Positions 25,417-34,406 of a stretch of DNA of 64,000 nt are shown here, piece after piece. The stretch is taken from positions 60,938-124,937 of the forward strand of contig NZ_JAKZFS010000007.1 in the NCBI RefSeq assembly GCF_022808915.1. Reading direction: 5' to 3'. The position numbers and the translations under genes are program-made. The notes under the pieces are model-generated. The model was not told where the DNA came from. It was given only the letters and a program-made list of their open reading frames with translations, and made no database searches. This DNA comes from Fundidesulfovibrio terrae. Lineage in GTDB: Bacteria > Desulfobacterota > Desulfovibrionia > Desulfovibrionales > Desulfovibrionaceae. Every line of letters begins with the position of its first letter. Position 1 is the first letter of the stretch.

Positions 25417-25549
25417 GACGACGCGGAACGGGCAAGGGCCGGCCCTCCTCCGCGCAAGCGACACAACTGTCCGAATCCGGAAGCGGCCGAACCGCCGGTT
25501 CCGGCACTGGAACGAACCTCTAACCGGCCAGGCACAGGAGAGAAGGCGC

Positions 25550-26851
25550 ATGGACACCTTGATGCTTTCCCGTTTGCAGTTTGCCGCCGCCACCTTCTTC
25601 CACTTCATCTTCGTCCCGCTGACCCTGGGCCTCTCCATCATCGTCGCCCTGATGGAGACCCGCTACGTCCGCACCGGTGACGAGGTGTACAAGAAGATGG
25701 CCAAGTACTGGGGCAAGCTTTTCCTCATCAACTTCGCACTGGGTATTGTCACCGGCATCACCCTGGAATTCCAGTTCGGAACCAACTGGTCGAGGTATTC
25801 GGCCTACGTGGGCGACATTTTCGGGCCGCTTCTGGCCATCGAGGCCTCGGTGGCCTTCTTCCTGGAATCCACCATGATCGGCGTGTGGGTGTTCGGCTGG
25901 GAGAAGCTCTCCAAGCGCATGCACGCCACGGCCATCTGCCTGGTGGCCTTCGCGGCCAACCTCTCGGCCCTGTGGATCATCATCGCCAACGGCTTCATGC
26001 AGAACCCCCTGGGCTTCGTGATGCGAAACGGCCGTGCGGAGCTTGATAACTTCGTGGCCCTCATCACCAACCCCTTTGCCTGGAACCAGTACGTGCACGT
26101 GCTCTCGTCCGCGTTCATGCTCTCGGGCTTCTTCGTGATGGGCGTGTCCGCATGGCACCTGCTGCGCAAGAACGAGGTTGACTTCTTCACCCGCTCCTTC
26201 AAGACCGGCGCGGGCTTCGCTTTCGTCTTCAGCGTCGTGCTGGCCGTTGGCGGCCACTTCCACGGCAACGAGGTGGCCAGGATCCAGCCCGCCAAGCTCG
26301 CGGCCATGGAATCGCACTGGCACACCCAGAAGAACGCCCCCATGTACCTGCTGGCCCTGCCCGACGAGGCCAACCAAAAGAACTCCGTTGAGGCCATCGG
26401 CATCCCGAGCCTGCTCTCCTTCCTGGCCTTCAACAACCCCAACGCCGAGGTGAAGGGCCTGCTCGACTTCAAGCCCGAGGACCGCCCCCCCGTGGCCATC
26501 ACCTTCTGGGCCTTCCGCATCATGGTGGGCATCGGCACGCTCCTGCCGCTGCTGGCCTTCTTCGGCTGGTGGAAAGCGAACAGGCTGGCCCAGTATCCTG
26601 GCTACCTGCGGCTGATGCTCTACGCCATCCCCCTGCCGTACCTGGGCATACAGGCGGGCTGGGCCGTGGCCGAGGTGGGACGCCAGCCCTGGATCGTCCA
26701 CGGGCTCATGCGCACCAAGGACGCCGTGTCCCCTGTGGACCCGTCCCAGGTGGCCCTGTCCCTGGCGGCCTTCGTGGTGGTCTACGCCTTCCTGGGCGTC
26801 ATCGACATCTACCTTCTGGCCAAGTACGCCAAGAAGGGCCCGGTCCACTAA
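25550..26851 (+). CDS. cydA: Cytochrome bd oxidase subunit I
   Basis: A 433-residue inner-membrane subunit carrying haems b558, b595 and d, which reduces O2 with quinol. Visible features: the N-terminal LSRLQFAAATFFHFIFVPLT with the haem b595 His (residue 18), several TM helices, a short Q-loop compared with E. coli (typical of the short-Q-loop class) and the conserved GRQPW near residue 384. AGGAGA lies ahead of the ATG. It forms an operon with cydB 16 bases downstream. With rub-roo it gives this strict-anaerobe-like organism two independent oxygen-reducing systems. Confidence 0.95.
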   Translation: MDTLMLSRLQFAAATFFHFIFVPLTLGLSIIVALMETRYVRTGDEVYKKMAKYWGKLFLINFALGIVTGITLEFQFGTNWSRYSAYVGDIFGPLLAIEASVAFFLESTMIGVWVFGWEKLSKRMHATAICLVAFAANLSALWIIIANGFMQNPLGFVMRNGRAELDNFVALITNPFAWNQYVHVLSSAFMLSGFFVMGVSAWHLLRKNEVDFFTRSFKTGAGFAFVFSVVLAVGGHFHGNEVARIQPAKLAAMESHWHTQKNAPMYLLALPDEANQKNSVEAIGIPSLLSFLAFNNPNAEVKGLLDFKPEDRPPVAITFWAFRIMVGIGTLLPLLAFFGWWKANRLAQYPGYLRLMLYAIPLPYLGIQAGWAVAEVGRQPWIVHGLMRTKDAVSPVDPSQVALSLAAFVVVYAFLGVIDIYLLAKYAKKGPVH

Positions 26852-26867
26852 CACGGAGGAAACGGAC

Positions 26868-27896
26868 ATGGATCTCGGAACCATCTGGTTTCTGTTGTGG
26901 GGCGTGTTGTGGGCCGTCTACTTCGTCCTGGACGGCTTTGACCTGGGCGTGGGCATGCTCTCGCCCGTGATCGCCAAGAACGACACCGAAAAACGCATCC
27001 TCATGAACGCGGTCGGCCCCTTCTGGGACGGCAACGAGGTGTGGCTCATCACCGCTGGCGGCGTGACTTTCGCGGCCTTCCCCGGCACCTACGCGGTGCT
27101 GTTCTCGTCCCTGTATTCGGCGCTCATGCTGCTGCTGTTCTCGCTCATCTTCCGGGGCATCTCCTTCGAGTTCCGCTCCAAGATGGAGACCGCGGGCGGG
27201 CGCAAGCTGTGGGACACCATCCACTTCCTGGGCAGCTTCCTTCCGGCGCTGCTTTTGGGTGTGGCCTTCGCCAACATCTTCAAGGGCATCCCCATCGCCG
27301 AGGGCGGCATCTACAAGGGCACCCTGTTCACCTTGCTCAATCCTTACGGGCTGGCGGGCGGCGTGCTGTTCGTGCTGGCCTTCCTGATGCACGGTGCGTT
27401 GTACCTCTCCTGCAAGACCGAAGGGGCGTTGCGCGACCGGGCCGTGAAGGTGGCCGAAAAGCTCTGGCCTGCGCTGCTCATCGTGGCGGTGCTCTTCCTG
27501 GTGTTCACCGCCGTGGCCACCAAGCTGTTCCAGAACTACCTGGACAACCCCATCCTGTTCGTGATCGTGCTCCTGCCCGTGGGCGGACTGGTCATGCAGC
27601 GGGTGTTCATAGGAAGCCGCCGCATGGCCGCCGCATGGACCGCCAGCGCCGTGACCATCGCGGGCGTGGCCCTGTTCGGGGTGATCGGGATATTCCCGGC
27701 GCTTCTGCCCTCGAGCATCGACCCGGCCTTCTCCATGACCATCGCCAACAGCTCCTCCTCCCCCCTGACCCTCAAGATCATGCTGGCCGTGGCCCTGACC
27801 TTCGTGCCCATCGTGATCCTGTACCAGGCCTGGGTGTACAAGACCTTCTCCCACAAAGTGACGGAGAAGGACGTGGCCTACGACGAAGCCTATTAG
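26868..27896 (+). CDS. cydB: Cytochrome bd oxidase subunit II
   Basis: A 342-residue partner of CydA with about eight TM helices. It has the family start (TIWFLLWGVLWAVYFVLDGFDLG) and the FWDGNEVWLITAGG motif. A GGAGG site precedes the ATG. It stabilises the haem core and belongs to the same transcript as cydA; a strong terminator follows it. No cydX or cydDC genes are seen in the window. Confidence 0.95.
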   Translation: MDLGTIWFLLWGVLWAVYFVLDGFDLGVGMLSPVIAKNDTEKRILMNAVGPFWDGNEVWLITAGGVTFAAFPGTYAVLFSSLYSALMLLLFSLIFRGISFEFRSKMETAGGRKLWDTIHFLGSFLPALLLGVAFANIFKGIPIAEGGIYKGTLFTLLNPYGLAGGVLFVLAFLMHGALYLSCKTEGALRDRAVKVAEKLWPALLIVAVLFLVFTAVATKLFQNYLDNPILFVIVLLPVGGLVMQRVFIGSRRMAAAWTASAVTIAGVALFGVIGIFPALLPSSIDPAFSMTIANSSSSPLTLKIMLAVALTFVPIVILYQAWVYKTFSHKVTEKDVAYDEAY

Positions 27897-27923
27897 GCCG
27901 TCCGGCCCCCGCCTCGCACAACG

Positions 27924-27954
27924 AAACCCCGGAGCGCCGCTCCGGGGTTTTTTC
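27924..27954 (+). terminator. Rho-independent terminator after cydAB
   Basis: A 12-bp stem AAACCCCGGAGC/GCTCCGGGGTTT with a 3-nt loop is followed by a T-run (TTTTTTCTTT). Confidence 0.93.
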
Positions 27955-28018
27955 TTTCCGGGCTTTACCTGACGCCCGCGCAGGGATACATTTCAGGCGG
28001 TATTTCCAGGAGGTCCTC

Positions 28019-28771
28019 ATGCGCCTTCGCACCGTGGCCATTCTCCTGCTGGCGCTTCTCGTCCGGGCGTCCGACATTGCCGCCGATACCGTCGTCCATA
28101 TCTTCCTGGACGCCGCCAATCCGCCCTTCATGTACGCCACCAGTGACCAGAAAGCGGCCGGCATCTATCCGGCCATCATCGCGGAAGCCTTCTCCCGCAT
28201 GGGAACCCCAGTGAGGATATCAGCCGAACCCTGGAAACGGGCCCTGGCCGAGATGGAATCGGGCATGGGCGGCATCGGCGGCATCTACAAAACGACGCCG
28301 CGCCTGGAAAAATACGACTACAGCGACGAGCTCTACGTGGAGAGGCTTCAGGTGGTGGTTCTGGCGTCGCAAAGTTTTCCATACTCGGGCCTGGAGTCCC
28401 TGAGGGGCAAGCATGTGGGCGTCCTGCGCGGCTGGTCCTATGGGGACGCGTTCGACCAGGCCCGCGCCGCCGGGGACTTCACCGTGGAGGAAGTGGAAAG
28501 CGACTCGCAGAACCTGGCCAAGCTCCAGGCTGGGCGCATCCACGCAATGGTGGCCACCCGCGAGGGGGCCGATGCGAGCATCGCCGTGTCCAACTCGCCG
28601 CGCGATTTCATCATCCTGGAGCCGCCTTTACTCGAAATGCCCACCTATCTGGCCTTCGCCAAGCACGCGCGAAAAACGGAACTCCTCGCATCCTTCAACG
28701 CCGCCCTGGCGTCCATGCGGCGCGACGGGACCTGGAACAAGATCATCATGTCCATCCTGGCCAGGCCGTAG
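28019..28771 (+). CDS. Periplasmic solute-binding protein, family 3 type
   Basis: 250 residues. The signal peptide (about 1-22) is followed by a bilobed periplasmic binding fold of the amino-acid-binding (SBP_bac_3) type: NPPFMYAT, the GIYPAIIAEAF helix, KTTPRLEKYDYSDELY and LRGKHVGVLRGWSYG. It starts with CAGGAGG ahead of the ATG. There is no ABC permease or ATPase gene nearby, so it may be an orphan sensor-type binding protein, as common in Desulfovibrio, rather than part of a transporter. The ligand is unknown. A long upstream open frame through cydB is a shadow. Confidence 0.82.
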   Translation: MRLRTVAILLLALLVRASDIAADTVVHIFLDAANPPFMYATSDQKAAGIYPAIIAEAFSRMGTPVRISAEPWKRALAEMESGMGGIGGIYKTTPRLEKYDYSDELYVERLQVVVLASQSFPYSGLESLRGKHVGVLRGWSYGDAFDQARAAGDFTVEEVESDSQNLAKLQAGRIHAMVATREGADASIAVSNSPRDFIILEPPLLEMPTYLAFAKHARKTELLASFNAALASMRRDGTWNKIIMSILARP

Positions 28772-28805
28772 CCAAGGGCGCCCCCCTTGCCCCCTTCGGC
28801 GCCGC

Positions 28806-29699
28806 CTATTTCCCGGCCACCCCTTCCCGCACCGCCTGGGCCGCTCCGGCAATGCCGCCGATCCCGCCCAGCTGCATGCTCTCCACGGCCGTGCTGGGCA
28901 CGATGACGATGGTGGCGTTGGATTTCAGGCCCTCGTAAAGCATGTTCATGGCCCGAAGATGGAAGGCTGTCTGGTCGCCCGCGTAGGTCCTGGCGGCTTC
29001 GGCAAACTTTTCGGCCACCTGGCGTTCCGAATCGCCCAGGATCACCCTGGCTTGGCGTTCCCTCTCGGCCTGGGCCTGCATGGACATGGCGTCCTCCAGT
29101 GAGGCGGGAATCAGGACGTCCTTGATCTCCACGGAGATGACGTTAATCCCCCAGGGCTCGGTGCGCTCGTCGATGATCTTCTGCAACTCGTTGCCGATCT
29201 TTTCCCGGCCCTCCAGCATGTCCGAGAGCATGGTCTTGCCGATGACGTCGCGCAGGGCCGTCTGGGAGGCCCAGCTGATGGCGCTCTTGTAGTCGGCCAC
29301 GTCCAGGGACGCCTTTCGAGGATCCAGGACCCGCCAGAACAGCACCGCGTCCACATCCACCGGAACGGTGTCCCTGGTGAGCGTCTTCTCGGCCTTGAAG
29401 GAGGACGCGATCACCCGCATGTCGATCCAGTAGGGGATGGTGTCGATGACCGGAATCAGCAAGAACAAACCCGGCCCCTTCACATCCTGGAACTTTCCCA
29501 GGCGCAGGAGCACCGCGCGCTCCCATTGGTCGGCCACCTGGATGGCGGAATACGCCAGCATGGATACGGCGATGGTCGTCGCGGCGAGCGCAAGTGCCTG
29601 GGCGGGCTCAGCCCCGGCGAACAAGCGGTAGGTCCATACACCGCCGAGAATGAAAATCGGGAGAACGGCCAACAGGGCGAAGGAGCTGTTGTTTCTCAT
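28806..29699 (-). CDS. Slipin / SPFH band-7 membrane protein
   Basis: 297 residues. Two hydrophobic segments at the N-terminus (about 7-28 and 34-52) are followed by an SPFH/band 7 domain (about 55-225; QWERAVLLRLGKFQDVKGPGL, the stomatin signature) and a C-terminal helical stretch rich in Ala/Glu. Slipins form membrane-scaffold oligomers and are usually paired with a NfeD-type protein or protease; none is adjacent here. The minus-strand start at 29699 has GAGGAGG 6 bases upstream; a longer in-frame start is disfavoured. Confidence 0.88.
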   Translation of the reverse strand: MRNNSSFALLAVLPIFILGGVWTYRLFAGAEPAQALALAATTIAVSMLAYSAIQVADQWERAVLLRLGKFQDVKGPGLFLLIPVIDTIPYWIDMRVIASSFKAEKTLTRDTVPVDVDAVLFWRVLDPRKASLDVADYKSAISWASQTALRDVIGKTMLSDMLEGREKIGNELQKIIDERTEPWGINVISVEIKDVLIPASLEDAMSMQAQAERERQARVILGDSERQVAEKFAEAARTYAGDQTAFHLRAMNMLYEGLKSNATIVIVPSTAVESMQLGGIGGIAGAAQAVREGVAGK

Positions 29700-29861
29700 G
29701 GCGTTGCCTCCTCGGGCGTGCTCCCCCGCTCCCGGGCCGGCACGCGATCCCCGGGAGCGTGAGGAACCGGCATTGTCCAACCGTATGCGCTCTTTCGTCC
29801 CGGAGGTCCACGCCCAATCCAGCCTGGGGCCGCGCGTACGCCGGGCCCTGGGTAACGCGGC

Positions 29862-29886
29862 AAAAAAAGCGCGGCCGAAGCCGCGC
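29862..29886 (-). terminator. Minus-strand terminator
   Basis: On the minus strand, GCGCGGC pairs with GCCGCGC across a TTCG-type loop and runs into TTTTTTT. It would end transcription coming from the FlxA-like gene and the hairpinned element. Confidence 0.75.
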
Positions 29887-29910
29887 CCTGAGAACGTCCG
29901 CCCGCCCGCG

Positions 29911-30019
29911 CTAGTGTCGCGTCCTCAAAAAAAATGAACGTTTTTTGAGGATAAAAATAATTATTTCAAATTTTTATCTACAAAATAAATCGAAATTTAT
30001 TTCGTAGACGCTACGCTAG
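29911..30019. mobile_element. 109-bp AT-rich MITE-like element
   Basis: The ends are imperfect inverted repeats: CTAGTGTCGCGTC (29911-29923) and GACGCTACGCTAG (30007-30019), 11 of 13 positions complementary. The interior is very AT-rich, unlike everything around it, and folds as three consecutive hairpins (29922-29951, 29951-29977 and 29977-30008). It contains no coding capacity. The right end overlaps the TAG stop of the FlxA-like gene. The 13-base left end recurs alone at the thiL stop (41479-41491). A non-autonomous insertion element is inferred. Confidence 0.55.
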
Positions 30020-30480
30020 GTCAGGCTCTTGGCGAAACCCTTGGCCGCAGTGCCTCCCACGACGGTCGAGCCGCTGGATTTGCTCTGCAGCTGGGACAGC
30101 TGGTCGTTCAACTGCATCAGCTGGTTGTTCAGGTCCATGAGCAGTTGCTGCTTCTGCTTCTCGGGCAGGCCGCTCTGCTGCAGCTTCTGGATCTTCTCTT
30201 CCACTTCCTTGATCTGCTGCTTGACGGTGTCGATGGACTGCTGCGTCGTGTCGGAGGAGGTCGAGTCCGCCTTGGTGGCGGACGAGCCCGAGGACTTGCC
30301 GGAAGACAAGGCCGACTGGGCCGCCTTCTTCCTGGCTTCCTCGGATATGGTGACGGTGTCGCCCGTGTTTTTGGAGGACTTATCCTGCGACGAGCCGGTT
30401 CCGGCAACGCTTCCGGTCTTCAGCACGCCGATGGCCGTGGTCGTGGATACGCCGATGGTCAATGCGGAGTTTGTGTTCAT
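30016..30480 (-). CDS. FlxA-like coiled-coil protein
   Basis: 154 residues, low complexity: a Ser/Thr-rich first half with a DTVTISEEARKKAA motif often seen in flagellar-associated and secreted Deltaproteobacterial proteins, then a Gln/Leu coiled coil (about 82-130) like FlxA-family proteins. There is no signal peptide. Function unknown; a flagellar or surface link is only suggested by the motif. Its stop codon lies inside the right end of a MITE-like element, so the C-terminus (FAKSLT) may have been altered by insertion. No strong Shine-Dalgarno is evident. Confidence 0.6.
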   Translation of the reverse strand: MNTNSALTIGVSTTTAIGVLKTGSVAGTGSSQDKSSKNTGDTVTISEEARKKAAQSALSSGKSSGSSATKADSTSSDTTQQSIDTVKQQIKEVEEKIQKLQQSGLPEKQKQQLLMDLNNQLMQLNDQLSQLQSKSSGSTVVGGTAAKGFAKSLT

Positions 30481-30668
30481 GATGTCCGCCTCGCTCTCTG
30501 GTGGTGACCAGATACAGCTTCTATCGGCTGTTTCCGCAAAAACTTGAGGAGATGGAGGCCACCCGCGCAGGCACATGGCTTCCGGATGAAAAAGTCCCCG
30601 CCCATTCCCCTTCTCATGAGCCTCGGCGCCATGCTATCCTCACGCCAAACTCCCTCCTGGAGGCCGCA

Positions 30669-33077
30669 ATGGACAGACGCTCCGCGCTCATCCTCTGGTT
30701 CGACGACATCACCATCGACGACGTGCCTCTGGTGGGCGGAAAGAACGCCTCCCTGGGCGAAATGGTCCGGGAGCTCGGCCCCAAGGGCGTGCGCGTCCCG
30801 GGCGGGTTCGCCGTGACCGCCAGGGCCTACCGCCGCCTGCTCGAACACAACCAGGCCGAGGAGAAGATCAAGGACATCCTCAAGGACCTGGACACCAGCG
30901 ACATGGACAACCTTGCCCGGCGCGGCCGCAAGGTGCGCGCGCTCATCCGCTCGCTGGCCTTCCCGGACGATCTGCGCGCGGCGGTGGAGGAGTCGTATGC
31001 AAAGCTGGAAAAGCGCTACGGCGCAGGCTGCGACGTGGCCGTGCGGTCCTCGGCCACGGCCGAGGACCTGCCCGACGCGTCCTTTGCCGGGCAGCAGGAG
31101 ACCTACCTCAACATCCACGGCGTGGAGGAGCTCATTGAAGCCTGCCAGCGCTGCTTCGCCTCTCTTTTCACCAACCGGGCCATATCCTACCGGGTGGACA
31201 AGGGCTTCGACCACTTCGCCATTGCCCTGTCCATCGGCGTGCAGAAGATGGTGCGCTCCGACCTGGCCTGCGCGGGCGTGATGTTTTCCATCGACACCGA
31301 GTCCGGCTTCAGGGACGCGGTGTACATCACCGGGGCCTGGGGCCTGGGCGAGAACGTGGTGCAGGGCGCTGTGAGTCCGGACGAATACTATGTGTTCAAA
31401 CCCACGCTCAAGGCTGGATTCAAGCCCGTGCTCATGCGCAAGGCGGGCGAGAAGGCCATCAAGATGATCTACACCGACGACGCCAAATCCCCCACCAAGA
31501 ACGTGGACGTGATCCTCCCGGACCGCCTCAGGCTGGTGGCCTCGGACGCGGAAGTCCTGGAACTGGCCCGCATGGCCGTGGTCATCGAGGACCACTACTC
31601 TGCCAAGGCCGGGCGCCACAGGCCCATGGACATCGAGTGGGCCAAGGACGGCCTCACCGGCGAGCTCTTCATCGTCCAGGCCCGGCCGGAAACCGTCCAC
31701 TCCATGAAGGACGCGCGCGTGCTGCGCAAGTTCGTGCTCACGGGAACCGGCGAGGCGATCGCCAAGGGCAAGGCCGTGGGCGAGATGATCGGGCGCGGCC
31801 CGGCCCACGTCATCAAGGAGGCGGCCAACATCAAGGAGTTCCGCAAGGGCTGCGTGCTGGTCACGGACATGACCGACCCGGACTGGGAGCCCATCATGAA
31901 GATCGCCTCGGCCATCGTCACCAACCGGGGCGGGCGCACCTGCCACGCGGCCATCGTCTCGCGGGAGCTCGGCATCCCCTGCGTGGTGGGCACAGGCAGC
32001 GGCACGGAGAAGGTCGTCCCCGGCGAGAACATCACCGTGGACTGTTCCCGGGGCTCGGAAGGGCTGGTCTACCGGGGACTGGTGGACTTTCGCGTGGAGG
32101 AGCTGAACCTGGACGAAGTGCCCAGGCCAAAGACCAAGATCACCATGAACCTGGCCGCGCCGGAGCAGGCCTTCGAGAAGAGCTTCATCCCCAGCGACGG
32201 CGTGGGCCTGGCCCGGGAGGAATTCATCATCAGCGCCTACATCCGCATCCACCCGCTGGCGCTCCTCAGGTTCGAGCAGCTGGCCGACACGGCGGTGAAG
32301 AAGGTCATCCAGGAGATGACCTCGGGCTACGAGGACAAGGCCCAGTACTTCGTGGACAAGCTGGCCGAGGGGCTGGGCATGATCGCTGCCGCCTTCCATC
32401 CCAAGCCGGTGATCGCGCGCCTGTCCGACTTCAAGTCCAACGAGTACGCCAACCTCATCGGCGGAGCGCAGTTCGAGCCCAGGGAAGAGAACCCCATGAT
32501 CGGCTGGCGCGGGGCCAGCCGTTACTACTCCGAGGCGTACCGGGAGGCGTTCGCCCTGGAGTGCCGGGCCATCCGCAAGGTCCGGGACGAGATGGGGCTT
32601 GCCAACCTGGAGGTCATGATCCCCTTCCCGCGCACCGTGGAGGAAGCCCGCAAGGTCATCGAGACCATGGCCGATTACGGGCTCCGGCAGGGTGAGAACG
32701 GTCTTCGGGTCATCGGCATGTGCGAGATACCTTCCAACGTGATCATGGCCGAGGAGTTCCTGGAGGTGTTCGACGGCTTCTCCATAGGCACCAACGACCT
32801 GACCCAGCTGATCCTGGGCGTGGACCGGGACTCGGAGCTGGTGGCCCACGTCTACGACGAGCGCAACCCGGCAGTGAAGAAGATGGTCAGGCAGGTCATC
32901 GAGGTGGCCAATGCCAAGGGCAAGTACATAGGCATCTGCGGCCAGGCCCCGTCAGACTACCCGGAATTCGCCGAGTTCATCGTGGAGTGCGGCATCCAGA
33001 GCATGTCGCTCAATCCGGACACGGTCATCAAGACCACCCTGGCCGTGGCGGAACTGGAGAAGCGGCTGGGGAGGTAG
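30669..33077 (+). CDS. ppsA: Phosphoenolpyruvate synthase
   Basis: 802 residues. An N-terminal ATP-binding domain (about 1-340; GGKNASLGEM, RSSATAEDLPDASFAGQQET), a swivelling phospho-His domain (GGRTCHAAIVSRELGIPCVVG, His about 426) and a C-terminal PEP-binding barrel (IGTNDLTQLILGVDRDS, GICGQAPSD). It converts pyruvate and ATP to PEP, AMP and phosphate, feeding gluconeogenesis when lactate or pyruvate is the carbon source. GGAGG precedes the ATG; the long upstream frame has no support. It converges on larA. Confidence 0.94.
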   Translation: MDRRSALILWFDDITIDDVPLVGGKNASLGEMVRELGPKGVRVPGGFAVTARAYRRLLEHNQAEEKIKDILKDLDTSDMDNLARRGRKVRALIRSLAFPDDLRAAVEESYAKLEKRYGAGCDVAVRSSATAEDLPDASFAGQQETYLNIHGVEELIEACQRCFASLFTNRAISYRVDKGFDHFAIALSIGVQKMVRSDLACAGVMFSIDTESGFRDAVYITGAWGLGENVVQGAVSPDEYYVFKPTLKAGFKPVLMRKAGEKAIKMIYTDDAKSPTKNVDVILPDRLRLVASDAEVLELARMAVVIEDHYSAKAGRHRPMDIEWAKDGLTGELFIVQARPETVHSMKDARVLRKFVLTGTGEAIAKGKAVGEMIGRGPAHVIKEAANIKEFRKGCVLVTDMTDPDWEPIMKIASAIVTNRGGRTCHAAIVSRELGIPCVVGTGSGTEKVVPGENITVDCSRGSEGLVYRGLVDFRVEELNLDEVPRPKTKITMNLAAPEQAFEKSFIPSDGVGLAREEFIISAYIRIHPLALLRFEQLADTAVKKVIQEMTSGYEDKAQYFVDKLAEGLGMIAAAFHPKPVIARLSDFKSNEYANLIGGAQFEPREENPMIGWRGASRYYSEAYREAFALECRAIRKVRDEMGLANLEVMIPFPRTVEEARKVIETMADYGLRQGENGLRVIGMCEIPSNVIMAEEFLEVFDGFSIGTNDLTQLILGVDRDSELVAHVYDERNPAVKKMVRQVIEVANAKGKYIGICGQAPSDYPEFAEFIVECGIQSMSLNPDTVIKTTLAVAELEKRLGR

Positions 33078-33091
33078 ATCCGGCCGGAAAC

Positions 33092-33117
33092 GCCGGGCCG
33101 GAAATCTCCGGCCCGGC
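33092..33117. terminator. Hairpin between convergent ppsA and larA
   Basis: A perfect 10-bp stem GCCGGGCCGG/CCGGCCCGGC with a 6-nt loop. The T-run is weak, so bidirectional termination is likely but not certain. Confidence 0.6.
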
Positions 33118-33128
33118 TGTTCCATGTG

Positions 33129-34406
33129 TTAATCCTTCATGGGCACCACGTAGGGGCCTTCGGGGATGACCACCACGTCCTTGTCGCCGCAGGCCGCGAG
33201 CCACTGGGCCAGCGAGGCGTCCAGGTCGGTCGTGGTCTCCACGCCGGTCAGGGCCTTCTGCTCGTTGGTCAGCCCGTCGGTGTAGAGGCAGATGACGCCC
33301 CGGCGCATGGGCTTGAGCTGCATCTCGGTCTGCCATTCGTCGATGGCCGCGCGCTGTTTGGGCATGATGTCGTTCAAAAACCCGTCCGTGCCCAGGGCCA
33401 CAAGCCGTTTCTGGGCGTCCACGTATTCCGGCGAGCCCATGCCCTGGGTGCAGGCGCTCACGATGAAGAGCTTGCCGCCCTCCTCCAGTGCGTCCATGGC
33501 CCCCACCATGCCCTTCACGGTCTGGTAGTAGGTGGAGTCGAGCGGATATCCGGCCGAGGAGGTGATGACCGTCTTGTAGCGCCGCGAAAGCTTGATCTCG
33601 GAATAGGGCCGGGTGAAAGCCACTGCCTCCAGGTGGCTCTTCTCCAACGGGCCGAAGTTTATGAAGGACACCCGGCGGTGCTCGTCCAGCACGGTGTTCA
33701 CGGCCCACACCTCGCCGATCATGCCCACGCCGTCCATCTGGTCCTTGTGCAGGGGGTTGCCCTCCATCACGCAATTGACCGCCTTGCAGTGCTCCAGGTA
33801 GGTGGCGGTGTGGAAGCGGGTGATTGTGTCGTGGTGGGCGATGCCCGGCAGGATGACCTTGCGCCCGCCCGAATATCCGGCCATGAAGTGCGGTTCCACC
33901 AGCCCGGTGACGATCTTGAGGTCGGCCTGGACGAAGCGCTTGTCCACCTTGATTGCCGTGCCCTGGCTGGAGGTGCCGAGCAGAACGTGGTCCTCGTCGC
34001 GGCGGGCGAAGTGGTTCTCCACTCGCACGGTGTCCAGCACCCAGTCCGATCCCACCAGCTCACGCAGTTCCTCACCCTCGTTGGGCCGGTGCAGGCCGGT
34101 GGCCACCAGCACGGTGATGTCCTCGGCCGCGAGCCCGGCCTCCAGGAGTTCCCGTATGACCACGGGCAGGATCATGCCGTTGGGCACGGGCCGGGTGATG
34201 TCGCAGATCAGGATGCAGGCGCTCTTGCGGCCCTTGGCGGTTTCGCGCAAGGGAGGGCAGGAGGCGGGACTTTTCAGGGCATTCCCCAGGACCGTCGCCG
34301 GGTCGTCCAGAACGGGCATGGTCTGTTTGCGGATGACCGTGACGTTGAGGTCGTCCGGCAACGAGAGCGTGTATCCTTGCTTGCCGTAGTTGAGGGTCAC
34401 GTCCAT
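33129..34406 (-). CDS. larA: LarA-family nickel-dependent racemase/epimerase
   Basis: 425 residues matching the LarA (DUF2088) fold. LarA carries a covalent nickel-pincer nucleotide and interconverts D- and L-lactate or other 2-hydroxyacids. Visible: CDITRPVPNG, VATGLHRPNEGEE, the EPHFMAGYSGGRKVILPG loop holding the pincer-binding Lys and metal-ligand His, and HHDTI. No larB, larC or larE gene is in the window. With lctP at the left end, a lactate role is attractive, but LarA homologues have many substrates, so specificity is unproved. The start is the ATG of MDVTLNYG. Confidence 0.88.
   Translation of the reverse strand: MDVTLNYGKQGYTLSLPDDLNVTVIRKQTMPVLDDPATVLGNALKSPASCPPLRETAKGRKSACILICDITRPVPNGMILPVVIRELLEAGLAAEDITVLVATGLHRPNEGEELRELVGSDWVLDTVRVENHFARRDEDHVLLGTSSQGTAIKVDKRFVQADLKIVTGLVEPHFMAGYSGGRKVILPGIAHHDTITRFHTATYLEHCKAVNCVMEGNPLHKDQMDGVGMIGEVWAVNTVLDEHRRVSFINFGPLEKSHLEAVAFTRPYSEIKLSRRYKTVITSSAGYPLDSTYYQTVKGMVGAMDALEEGGKLFIVSACTQGMGSPEYVDAQKRLVALGTDGFLNDIMPKQRAAIDEWQTEMQLKPMRRGVICLYTDGLTNEQKALTGVETTTDLDASLAQWLAACGDKDVVVIPEGPYVVPMKD

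Noticed and set aside
30477..32849. 790-codon minus-strand frame
   Set aside because: Antisense shadow of PEP synthase.
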